Shown here: positions 1 to 7,227 of the stretch, piece after piece | Position numbering within the stretch: position 1 is the first letter of the stretch | Layout of the letters: every line of letters starts with the position of its first letter | NCBI GenBank assembly: GCA_964538625.1 | Contig: CAZIGH010000004.1 | Span: 1 to 64,000, forward strand | DNA: 64,000 bases | DNA from: JAEUHM01 sp964538625 | Lineage (GTDB): Bacteria > Verrucomicrobiota > Verrucomicrobiia > Verrucomicrobiales > Verrucomicrobiaceae | Direction: 5' to 3' | Notes under the pieces: generated by a model | The model's database searches: none | Told to the model about the DNA's origin: nothing | What the model saw: only the letters and a program-made list of their open reading frames with translations | Translations under genes and position numbers: made by a program

Positions 1-672
1 AACCACACCACCACCAGCAGCAACACCGGCACCCCCATACCCCCACTGCGCTTCAGCACCAAATACACAGACGAAGCAATCGGCTTAGTGTACTTCGGCT
101 ACCGCTTTTATTCCCCGGAGATGGGGCGATGGCTGAGCAGGGATCCCATAGCTGAGCGTGGGGGAATCAACCTTTATGGGATGGTCGGAAATGATCCGGT
201 GAACAAGTGCGACTACTTGGGTCTAGCAGATCCCAGAGTTACACCGATTCCGGGCGGCGACCCGTATGACGTTAATGTCAAAGTGAACAGTTGTGAGGTC
301 GTAATCATTGACGGCCACGGAAGACCAGAGACCGTGAATCACTTTGAACCGCCAAAAGAACCTGGTTGTGGGTGGTTCGCTGGTCAGGATACATGCGGCA
401 ACACTCCGACGAACAACGCTATCCCCGAGGGGAATCGTATCCCTGGCGTTCCTGACAGTCCAGGGGATCGGGATAGCATGGACATGGACAAGAATCGGAG
501 GATGGTCGCAGCCGAGAAAGCTGCCATCGCCAAGCTCTGCGAGTGTTGCAAAGAGGTAACCGTGGTTCGGATCTTTATCGGCAAAGGTGGTTACGGTGAG
601 GAATCATGGGAAGATTGGTGGTCCCGCGATACCACACCGACAAAGGAGGAAAAAAGGCCATGCAAAAAGTAG
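1..672 (+). CDS. RHS-repeat-associated core protein, 3' end (5' truncated by window), with variable C-terminal tip
   Basis: Frame 1 is open from the first base, so the start lies outside the window; 223 codons are visible. Residues about 18-75 are a classic RHS core end: KYTDEAIGLVYFGYRFY, GRWLSRDP, NLYGMVGNDPVNK and DYLGL. In the family this core closes the YD-repeat shell and is followed by a strain-variable toxin. Here the tip is about 148 aa (residues 76-223), rich in Cys (seven) and containing a DGHG motif near residue 105, a GQDTCG motif and a LCECC cluster; I do not recognise its fold. The stop codon lies 13 bp inside the next gene, which encodes a small membrane protein. RHS identity is sure; toxin activity of the tip is inferred from architecture only. 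Confidence 0.9.
   Translation, partial: NHTTTSSNTGTPIPPLRFSTKYTDEAIGLVYFGYRFYSPEMGRWLSRDPIAERGGINLYGMVGNDPVNKCDYLGLADPRVTPIPGGDPYDVNVKVNSCEVVIIDGHGRPETVNHFEPPKEPGCGWFAGQDTCGNTPTNNAIPEGNRIPGVPDSPGDRDSMDMDKNRRMVAAEKAAIAKLCECCKEVTVVRIFIGKGGYGEESWEDWWSRDTTPTKEEKRPCKK
643..650 (+). promoter_or_regulatory. Strong Shine-Dalgarno for the gene at 660
   Basis: AAGGAGGA lies 9 bases before the ATG at 660 and inside the last codons of the RHS gene. It decides the start of the downstream gene against an upstream in-frame ATG at 606, and suggests translational coupling to the RHS gene. It stands out because most secreted-protein genes in this window lack such a site. Confidence 0.75.
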
Positions 673-1001
673 GGCAGACTTCAAGCCTTGTTCTCGCTGG
701 AACCATCTTACTGGTCACGTTCTTCTGGCTTCAAGGTTCCTATGAATTGATTTTCGGACCTTTGATGGAGCGATACACACCCAGATACATCAAATGGGCG
801 CTGACCTTCATTCGTCCGTCAATCGTGGCCTTAGCGATAGTATCTTTCGTGGTCCCAATTTTATCAGCATCAATGAAACGCGAGATCAAAGTGCCAGTGA
901 GTCCTGTCACTAGCGCTCTTGTGATTGCGTTGATCGCTCACGCTGTTGTGGTCTGGGCATTTCGAGATCATGGCTACTTCGGCGTTGTCGGCGAACCATG
1001 A
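660..1001 (+). CDS. Small three-helix membrane protein, candidate immunity protein for the RHS tip
   Basis: 113 aa, starting at ATG 660 behind a strong ribosome-binding site; it overlaps the RHS stop by 13 bp. Three hydrophobic stretches are visible: residues about 8-32 (LVLAGTILLVTFFWLQ), about 44-70 (PSIVALAIVSFVVPIL) and about 82-102 (SALVIALIAHAVVVWAF). No family is recognised. Genes placed directly after RHS or CDI toxin tips commonly encode the cognate immunity protein, and membrane immunity proteins usually counter toxins that act at or across the inner membrane. That role is inferred from position, overlap and size, not from homology. Confidence 0.7.
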   Translation: MQKVGQTSSLVLAGTILLVTFFWLQGSYELIFGPLMERYTPRYIKWALTFIRPSIVALAIVSFVVPILSASMKREIKVPVSPVTSALVIALIAHAVVVWAFRDHGYFGVVGEP

Positions 1002-1185
1002 CCTATGCTGATGTGCCGCCTCGCAAAGCTTGCGGCCCACCCTTCCCATCACTGACATGCTCTGCACCGCTCCCACCGCCTGCCCGATGAGTGGCAAAAC
1101 GGGGTCAGCAGTTTCAGAGTGATCAAGGGGATTTTTTGTTGGCTTGAGATTTGGGCATGAGGTGGGGTGGCCGCGATGTGGAGCT

Positions 1186-3285
1186 TCAACGCACCATTAA
1201 CTCGCCCGCTTCCTCCGCACTCAACGCACGATCGAACACCGCTACTTCGTCGATGCGACCTTCCCAGTTGGAGTCGTTGTCGCTGCGCCCGGCGAAGAAC
1301 CATTGTGGGATGCTGCTCTGCGGGGCTTCGGCTTCGAGGTCCAGGGTGCCATTCAAGTACACCCGTACCTTGCCACCTTCCCGCACATAGACGAGATGCT
1401 GCCACTGCCAGCGCGGGACGAGCGCCTTGCCGAGTGCCCACTTGCCCGCATCCAGCCCAGCTTGGAAAATGAGACGGGAGGTCTGTCCGCTCTTCCCACC
1501 CAGGCCCAGATGTTCACCCTGAGCGCTTAGGCCGTGGTCGTGATCCCTTGAAATCAGCCAGCCAGTGACGTCTCGGGCCCCTTCCGGCATGCCGTTCCAG
1601 AACCAAAGTGAGACGGACACATCGCCCTTGAGATCGGCCAGCCGTGCACGCAGTCTGCTGCCTACGAAGTGAGGGGCGCGGTTCACTTGGCCGTCCGAAC
1701 AGAAGGCGGTGGAGTGCGGCCCTTCCAGGTAGAAGGTGTTTGCGTTCTCGTAGGTGGCATCTCGATTGCCGCCCGTTGCGTCTTCGGCGTGTGGTCCCTC
1801 GAACTCGTTAAGCCGCCACCAGGCGAAGGGCCGGGCGGTTCGAAGGGCATTGGAAGCAGTTCCCTCGCTCAGGTGCCATGGCCGTCGTGGCTGTCCGCTG
1901 ACACGCTCCAGCAGGGTGATGCCCGCTTGCGTGATCCTAGGTTCCGCCATCACTTCCAGCCCCGCAGAACGCGCGGCCCAGGTGTTGTAACCGCCGAATG
2001 CATGCATCTCTGGCGGTGGTATGTAGCCGTCTCCGCCGTTTGCCAGTTCGATGACCATCGTATTCTGCAAGGGGGATGCGGCTTTAATCTTCAGTCCGGT
2101 GATGGCATAAGTCTCGCACGGTGTGGTGGCGATGCCTATGTCTCCGATGCGTAGCCCCTGGACCACGACTTCGGTCTGCTGAAGCTCGTGCAGGATGATC
2201 TGCTCTCTGGCATAAACTTCTGTGGGTGTCTTCGCCGGGCGGTCGCCCATCTCCGCCACAGTCCGCTGTGCCCATTCCAGCATTTGTTTGTTAGGCGTGC
2301 GGTATTTCATGGGCAGCCTGGCCTCTGCCATTTTCAGGTCCGCTGCGTCCGCGTGCTTGATGCTGCCATACACTTGCATGGCGATGTCCAGCAGGCCTTC
2401 GGTGTATTCCTCAATGGTCGGGTTCCACCGTTCTTTCTCGGGTACGGTGTAGTCGGTCCGGTAGATGTCACCACTGCATCCGTGCGACATGAGACCTACA
2501 AAGTCGCCCTCGGGCGCGATGCGCTTCTTCAGGCCCTCGCAGAAGAGGCCAAAGTAGTCCGCGCTGATGTCCTTGTCTCCAAAGTAGTGCATGGAGAAGT
2601 TTCCGATGACGGCCAGCGGTCTGCCGTCTGCATGTTGGAAAGAGATGAGACTCAAGTCTGGATCTTCCGGGCCGGATTCGCCGGTGACATCGTCCCAGTT
2701 GCGCCCGGCGTGCATGTTGGCCCGTACGGTCATGTTGCCGAAGGGATCCTCCACCACTCTGTCAGGCCGGCGTATCCACTGCCGCAGTGCGGTGAAGCTG
2801 GCCGCGTTCCCTTTTCCAAAGCCGATTTTCGCCGGCTGGAGCTTCTTTTGTGCAGCTGCGATCACTTCCACCAGTTTCTCCCTGAGGTAGGGGACGTAGT
2901 TTGGATCTGCGTCGGTACCCAGGCACCCCATCGATGCCGGTGCGGTGTGCGTGTGAGTGGCGGAGATCAGCTGGTGATCGGCTGGGATGCCGGTCTTTTC
3001 GGCGGCGATCTTTTTCGCCTCGTCCAGCAATACCCGGCCCATCATGCAACTGTCCACCACCACGATGGCGAGTTGTGTGCTGCCATCGCTGACCACGACG
3101 GCCCGTGCGTGAACGGGGGTTTTGATTTTGTCAATGTAGCGGCTGAGCATTCCGCCGTTCACCAGCACGGGCAGTTTCGGAGGTGAGACATCCACCACTG
3201 CGGCGCCGGCCTGGATGGCTGCGTTGGCTGTGGGCAGACAGAGAAACAGACAAAGAGGCAGAAGAATCGCGCGAAGTGAACTCAT
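1186..3285 (-). CDS. Secreted neutral/alkaline ceramidase-family protein with C-terminal LamG domain
   Basis: 699 aa. A signal peptide occupies residues about 1-22 (LLPLCLFLCLPTANA). Residues about 24-450 resemble the N-terminal catalytic region of neutral/alkaline non-lysosomal ceramidases: GAAVVDVSPP near the start, a VVVDSC strand, and SATHTHTAP with His111 and His113, which correspond to the zinc-site His pair of the family. Residues about 485-699 form a LamG/concanavalin-like jelly roll (FAWWRLNE, VSLWFW, VRVYLNGTLD, GRIDEVAVFDRALSAEE). In Verrucomicrobia and Planctomycetes such proteins are seldom proven ceramidases; a hydrolase acting on a lipid or sugar conjugate is safer. The gene follows ada by 12 bp, so they may be co-transcribed. 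Confidence 0.8.
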   Translation of the reverse strand: MSSLRAILLPLCLFLCLPTANAAIQAGAAVVDVSPPKLPVLVNGGMLSRYIDKIKTPVHARAVVVSDGSTQLAIVVVDSCMMGRVLLDEAKKIAAEKTGIPADHQLISATHTHTAPASMGCLGTDADPNYVPYLREKLVEVIAAAQKKLQPAKIGFGKGNAASFTALRQWIRRPDRVVEDPFGNMTVRANMHAGRNWDDVTGESGPEDPDLSLISFQHADGRPLAVIGNFSMHYFGDKDISADYFGLFCEGLKKRIAPEGDFVGLMSHGCSGDIYRTDYTVPEKERWNPTIEEYTEGLLDIAMQVYGSIKHADAADLKMAEARLPMKYRTPNKQMLEWAQRTVAEMGDRPAKTPTEVYAREQIILHELQQTEVVVQGLRIGDIGIATTPCETYAITGLKIKAASPLQNTMVIELANGGDGYIPPPEMHAFGGYNTWAARSAGLEVMAEPRITQAGITLLERVSGQPRRPWHLSEGTASNALRTARPFAWWRLNEFEGPHAEDATGGNRDATYENANTFYLEGPHSTAFCSDGQVNRAPHFVGSRLRARLADLKGDVSVSLWFWNGMPEGARDVTGWLISRDHDHGLSAQGEHLGLGGKSGQTSRLIFQAGLDAGKWALGKALVPRWQWQHLVYVREGGKVRVYLNGTLDLEAEAPQSSIPQWFFAGRSDNDSNWEGRIDEVAVFDRALSAEEAGELMVR

Positions 3286-3297
3286 GACGGATGCCTT

Positions 3298-4374
3298 CTA
3301 CGGTCTTTGCGCCAGCAGTCTCTCTCTCAGAAGCAGTGCTCGCTTGCGGTCCACACCCCAGCGGTAGCCTGCCAGACCTCCATCCCGCCGCACGATGCGG
3401 TGACAGGGAACGATGACTGCCAGGGTATTGGCCGCGCAAGCCCTGGCCACAGCCCGCACGGCATTCGGTCTGCCGAGACGCTTCGCCAGTTCGGAGTAGG
3501 TCAGTGTCTCTCCGGGAGGCAGCCTTTGTAGCGCCCGCCATACTTGTTGCTGAAAAAGCGTGCCTCTGAGGTCGAGCGGCAGGGATGAGGCTACGGTGGG
3601 CTCATCTACGAAGGTGATGACCTGTGCCGCTCTATGACGAAACGCTGCGTCTCCTGGCCTTAGCCTCGCTTTTGGAAAGCGCTCACACACCTCGCGGATG
3701 AGGAGCTCGGCGTCGTCACCCAGCAGTACGGCACAGAGGCCTTTGGTGGTGGAGGCTACCAATACGGCTCCCAGCGAACACTCACCTATGGCGAACTCGA
3801 TCTGTTCTCCACTGCCTCCAGCCTGATAGGTGGCGGGCAACATGCCGAGCAAGGCGGCAGTGGATTCATAGAAGCGGCCTGATGAGTTGTGCCCTGTCTG
3901 GTAGATGGCTTCCGTCACTGAGTGTGCCTTGGATAGTTCCTGGCGCGTTCGCGCTGCTCGGATAGCCATGGCGAAGGCTTTTGGTGTGGTGCCGGTCACT
4001 TCTTTGAAACGACGCAAAAAGTGGAACCGGCTCATTCCCACTGCGTCCGCCAGTTCCTGAAGCGAAGGTGGTTCTTCAGCGGACTCGATGCGTCGGCAGC
4101 TCGCAGCGATACGCTCCGTGGTGTCCAGTGCGGGGTGCGGAAGGTCTGGACGGCAGCGCTTGCAGGGCCTGAAGCCGGCACGGACGGCGAGTGTGCTGGT
4201 ATCGAAAAGGCGTACATTCTCTGGTTTTGGGATTCGGGAGGGACAGCCTGGTCGGCAGAACACGCCCGTGGTGGTGACTGCGAAGACGAAACACCCAGCG
4301 GCATTCACGTTGCGGGTGAGCACAGCCTGCATGCGGCTGGCGTTGGTGGTGAATGGGACAGAGCGTGTGGACAT
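3298..4374 (-). CDS. ada: Bifunctional regulator / O6-methylguanine-DNA methyltransferase Ada
   Basis: 358 aa, close to the E. coli length of 354. The N-terminal zinc domain has Cys40, Cys44, Cys71 and Cys74 (FCRPGC and PCKRC); the first is the methylphosphotriester acceptor by alignment with E. coli Cys38. An AraC-type helix-turn-helix follows at about 90-180 (SRFHFLRRFKEVTGTTP). The C-terminal methyltransferase domain carries the active-site PCHR with Cys324, plus the GLAGYRWG signature. The protein removes methyl groups from DNA phosphotriesters and O6-methylguanine and, once methylated, activates repair genes. The domain order is complete and the start gives normal alignment, so the call is secure. 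Confidence 0.95.
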   Translation of the reverse strand: MSTRSVPFTTNASRMQAVLTRNVNAAGCFVFAVTTTGVFCRPGCPSRIPKPENVRLFDTSTLAVRAGFRPCKRCRPDLPHPALDTTERIAASCRRIESAEEPPSLQELADAVGMSRFHFLRRFKEVTGTTPKAFAMAIRAARTRQELSKAHSVTEAIYQTGHNSSGRFYESTAALLGMLPATYQAGGSGEQIEFAIGECSLGAVLVASTTKGLCAVLLGDDAELLIREVCERFPKARLRPGDAAFRHRAAQVITFVDEPTVASSLPLDLRGTLFQQQVWRALQRLPPGETLTYSELAKRLGRPNAVRAVARACAANTLAVIVPCHRIVRRDGGLAGYRWGVDRKRALLLRERLLAQRP

Positions 4375-4460
4375 GACACCGGCATCTTAGATGACGGCCC
4401 GGACTGCGCACTCCGGTTGTTGCTGCCGCATTCCGATTCCTGGAGCCAACTAGCCCGTTT

Positions 4461-5465
4461 TCAGAACAACTCGGCTTGGGCGCTTGTCGGTGGGATGAGG
4501 CCTAGCTTGCGGTAGGCGGAGGGCATGGCTACGCGGCCTCTGGGCGTGCGTTTGACGTAGCCTTGCATGACGAGGTAGGGCTCATGCACTTCTTCCAGTG
4601 AGGATGCGTCTTCACCCACGGCCACGGCGATGGAGTTGAGCCCCACGGGGCCGCCTTCAAACTTGCTGATGAGCGCCTCCAGCACACGCTTGTCCATTTC
4701 ATCCAGCCCGTCCTCGTCGATGTCTCTCATGCCCAGCGCTTGTGAGGCGACATCTTCAGTGATGACGTTGCCGGCTTTCACCTGTGCGTAGTCTCGTACC
4801 CAGCGGAGGAGATGGTTGGCGATGCGGGGCGTACCCCGGGCGCGGCGTGCGATTTCCCGGGCACCCGGCGGCTGCATTTCCACGCGGAGCAGCCGGGCTG
4901 AGCGCATGAGGATGTGCTGGAGTTCTTCTACGGTGTAGTAGTCCAGCCGGTTGGGGATGCCAAAGCGGCTGCGCATGGGGGCGGTGAGCTTGCCGGCGCG
5001 CGTGGTGGCACCCACTAGCGTGAATGGGGGGAGGTCGATGCGGATGGTGCGGGCTTTGGGTCCCTGGTCGATGATGATGTCCAGCCGGAAGTCTTCGATG
5101 GCCGGGTAGAGGTATTCTTCGATGCTGGGGTGTAGGCGGTGAATCTCGTCGATGAAGAGGATGTCCCGCTCCTGAAGGTTGGTCAGGATGCCGGCTAGGT
5201 CTCCGGCGCGTTCGATCTGCGGGCCGCTGGTGGTGTGCAGCTTTGAGCCGACCGAGGAGGCGATGAGATTGGCGAGCGTGGTTTTGCCCAAGCCGGGTGG
5301 GCCGCAGAGCAGGACGTGATCCAGCGCCTCATTCCGGAGCTTCGCAGCTTCTACCATGACGAGGAGCTGCTCTTTGACCTTGGTCTGACCATGGAACTCG
5401 GCAAAGTCCGCCGGACGCAGGGCGAGGTCGAAGGGTGAGTCTGGTTCGTTGAGGGTGGGGTTCAC
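4461..5465 (-). CDS. ruvB: Holliday junction branch migration ATPase RuvB
   Basis: 334 aa, normal length. Walker A GPPGLGKT lies at 55-62 and Walker B FIDEIH at 104-109, followed by GATTRAGKLTAPMRSRFG (sensor and arginine-finger region) and the C-terminal winged helix RTPRGRVAMPSAY. RuvB hexamers drive branch migration at Holliday junctions with RuvA. The start codon is GTG at 5463-5465. ruvA and ruvC are not adjacent. The gene lies downstream of tRNA-Lys on the same strand, 87 bp away, and may be read through from it. Confidence 0.97.
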   Translation of the reverse strand: MNPTLNEPDSPFDLALRPADFAEFHGQTKVKEQLLVMVEAAKLRNEALDHVLLCGPPGLGKTTLANLIASSVGSKLHTTSGPQIERAGDLAGILTNLQERDILFIDEIHRLHPSIEEYLYPAIEDFRLDIIIDQGPKARTIRIDLPPFTLVGATTRAGKLTAPMRSRFGIPNRLDYYTVEELQHILMRSARLLRVEMQPPGAREIARRARGTPRIANHLLRWVRDYAQVKAGNVITEDVASQALGMRDIDEDGLDEMDKRVLEALISKFEGGPVGLNSIAVAVGEDASSLEEVHEPYLVMQGYVKRTPRGRVAMPSAYRKLGLIPPTSAQAELF

Positions 5466-5552
5466 GCGAAGGAGCGTTTACATTCGCGTAGGCTAGCGGG
5501 CAAACGGGATGTTCAGGACACAGACGGGCGGTGCCCGAGACTGGACGCGGAG

Positions 5553-5628
5553 TGGTACCCCCGGTAGGATTCGAACCTACGACCCAAAGATTAAGAGTCT
5601 TCTGCTCTACCAACTGAGCTACGGAGGC
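5553..5628 (-). tRNA. tRNA-Lys (anticodon CTT)
   Basis: Read on the minus strand the 76-nt sequence folds as a standard cloverleaf: acceptor GCCTCCG pairing with CGGGGGT (two G-T wobbles), D arm GCTCAGTTGGTAGAGC, anticodon loop CTCTTAA with anticodon CTT, T arm with GGTTCGAATCC, and an encoded 3' CCA. Confidence 0.95.
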
Positions 5629-5711
5629 GTCCGTCTTGGCGGGATGAAACCGTAGTCATGGGTAGGGGAAGCGCAAGTTTTGTTTGATACGCACACTCTC
5701 TGACAGAAGCG

Positions 5712-5739
5712 TTGACTTCTGTGTGCGGATTTCTAATAT
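5712..5739 (+). promoter_or_regulatory. Sigma-70-like promoter for the PUR-alpha gene
   Basis: TTGACT at 5712-5717 and TAATAT at 5734-5739 are separated by 16 bp, close to the -35/-10 consensus. The predicted start of transcription is about 55 bp before the ATG at 5801. It lies in the gap between the minus-strand tRNA-Lys and this gene. Confidence 0.6.
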
Positions 5740-5800
5740 CGCGTTCATAAAGACCCGCTAAAATCAATCAACGGAAGCATGTGCGGAGGAGCCAAGGAAA

Positions 5801-6037
5801 ATGAGAGACTTTGACCAAGGAGAAGAGAGGCGGCATGACGCGCTCCACTCGGAGAAGATCGTGAGTGACAGGAAGATTTTCTTTCTGGATCTCAAAGAGA
5901 ATGACAGGGGCCGGTTCATCAAGATCACGGAGGATGTGCGCGGCAGACGGGATACGATCATGCTGCCCATGGAAACAGCGCATGAGTTTGCCCAGGCGCT
6001 GGACCGCATTCTTGAAGCGGAGTCCCAGATGGGCTGA
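5801..6037 (+). CDS. PUR-alpha family single-stranded DNA/RNA-binding protein
   Basis: 78 aa. The body (KIFFLDLKENDRGRFIKI then RRDTIMLPMETAHEFAQAL) matches the single PUR repeat of bacterial PUR-alpha proteins: beta strands followed by an amphipathic helix. Family members bind single-stranded nucleic acid as dimers; the cellular role in bacteria is little known. The purine-rich GGAGGAGCCAAGGAAA runs up to the ATG. It is monocistronic and convergent with the lactonase gene. The family assignment is good; the function is not established. Confidence 0.8.
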   Translation: MRDFDQGEERRHDALHSEKIVSDRKIFFLDLKENDRGRFIKITEDVRGRRDTIMLPMETAHEFAQALDRILEAESQMG

Positions 6038-6155
6038 GCCAAGTGCTGGGACCTCCATTTGGATCGTGGCCTGCGCTCTTTGTTGCCGCTGACTGGCCGC
6101 TTTGAACTTCGCGAACGCCTGCGGATTGGCGAGTGCTTGGCTTGCCTTGGGTTGG

Positions 6156-7220
6156 TTACGGTACGCGAGTGCTGGTGACCCAGGCGGGACCTTCCCCGCA
6201 AGTGTAAGTTTTGACGACCTCTAGTCTGCCTGTGACGGAGTCGCGCCTATACACGACGAGACTGGCGGCGCCTTCTCCGGCTGAGACGAGGTAGGCGTCC
6301 CCTGGCGTCAGGCAGAACGAGCGTGGCGTCTTTGCCGTGGGTTCTTGTCCAAGAGAGGTGAGTGTGCCATCCGCTTCGTTGACAGCGAACATGGCGATGC
6401 TGTCGTGACCTCGGTTGGAGGCATAGACAAACTGCCCATCCGCCGTGATGTGGATGTCTGCGCAAGAACCCTGACTGAGGTCCCAGTCTGGCGGCACGGT
6501 AGGCACGGTCTGGCGCGGTGTCATGGTGCCTTTGGCGGCATCGTAGTCACAGAGGGAGACGCTTTGCCCCTGTTCGTTGACGAAGTAAGCCCACTTGCCG
6601 TTGGGATGAAACTGCATGTGCCGCGGTCCCTGGCCTTCGCCGGCTGCCATGTGAGGTGGCTCATTGGATAGGAGCTTACCCGTGTCCGCATCAAAGTGGA
6701 ACTGCTCGACCTTGTTGAGTTCTCCGACATGTGGAACAAAGGCAAAACGATTGTCTGGCGATACTTGGATGCAGTGGGCCTTTTTGCCCGTTTCAATGAC
6801 TTGAAGTGGCTCTCCGGAGACTCGGCCGTTTTCCACCTTCGATACGCCTGTTACACCTTCGCTGTAGGAGGCGGAGAGCAGCCAGCCGCCTGTCTTGTCG
6901 AGCGTGATGTAAGCGGCATTGAATCCCGCAGGTGCCAGAGAGAGCTCAGACAGCTCGCCGGTTTTGGGTTTGATTTGAAAGCTGGCGAACTGCTTCGAGG
7001 TGCGGATGGCGGCGTGAAGCTGCCTGCCGCCGGTGCTGACAGCCAAGCTGCCTGGCGAGCCTGGCAGAGGGGTCTCACTGCGGCGGCTCAACTCTCCGGT
7101 TGATTCGTCCAGGTGCCAGCAGACGATGCGGTTCTCCCCTCGTTCAGAGACGTAAACGGCTACTGGGGCGGCTGTGAGCAGGGGGCTGCCGGTGAGGGCT
7201 GCGAGAAGGATGGCCTTCAT
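6156..7220 (-). CDS. Exported lactonase-fold beta-propeller protein (6-phosphogluconolactonase-like)
   Basis: 354 aa with a signal peptide at residues 1-17. It shows repeated blades typical of the seven-bladed lactonase/Pgl propeller: VYVSERGENRIVCWHLD, SPDNRFAFVPHVG, GPRHMQFHPNGKWAYFVNE, DGQFVYASNRGHDSIAMF and TPRSFCLTPGDAYLVSAGE. The GPRH...HP and SNRG.DSI signatures are characteristic of the family. The signal peptide argues against a cytosolic pentose-phosphate role; it may act on a sugar lactone released outside the cell. It is the last gene of the sulfatase run, starting 7 bp after the preceding stop, so shared transcription and a role with sulfated sugars are likely but inferred. Confidence 0.85.
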   Translation of the reverse strand: MKAILLAALTGSPLLTAAPVAVYVSERGENRIVCWHLDESTGELSRRSETPLPGSPGSLAVSTGGRQLHAAIRTSKQFASFQIKPKTGELSELSLAPAGFNAAYITLDKTGGWLLSASYSEGVTGVSKVENGRVSGEPLQVIETGKKAHCIQVSPDNRFAFVPHVGELNKVEQFHFDADTGKLLSNEPPHMAAGEGQGPRHMQFHPNGKWAYFVNEQGQSVSLCDYDAAKGTMTPRQTVPTVPPDWDLSQGSCADIHITADGQFVYASNRGHDSIAMFAVNEADGTLTSLGQEPTAKTPRSFCLTPGDAYLVSAGEGAASLVVYRRDSVTGRLEVVKTYTCGEGPAWVTSTRVP

Positions 7221-7227
7221 GTGGTGG

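Noticed and set aside
1002..1185. Hidden gene or terminator between the RHS module and the ceramidase-family gene
   Set aside because: Only short frames overlapping the ceramidase gene end; no stem with a U-tract was found.
2188..3186. 332-codon plus-strand frame opposite the ceramidase-family gene
   Set aside because: Shadow of a high-GC gene: His/Val/Arg-rich, no domain, and the minus-strand gene has clear family motifs and a signal peptide.
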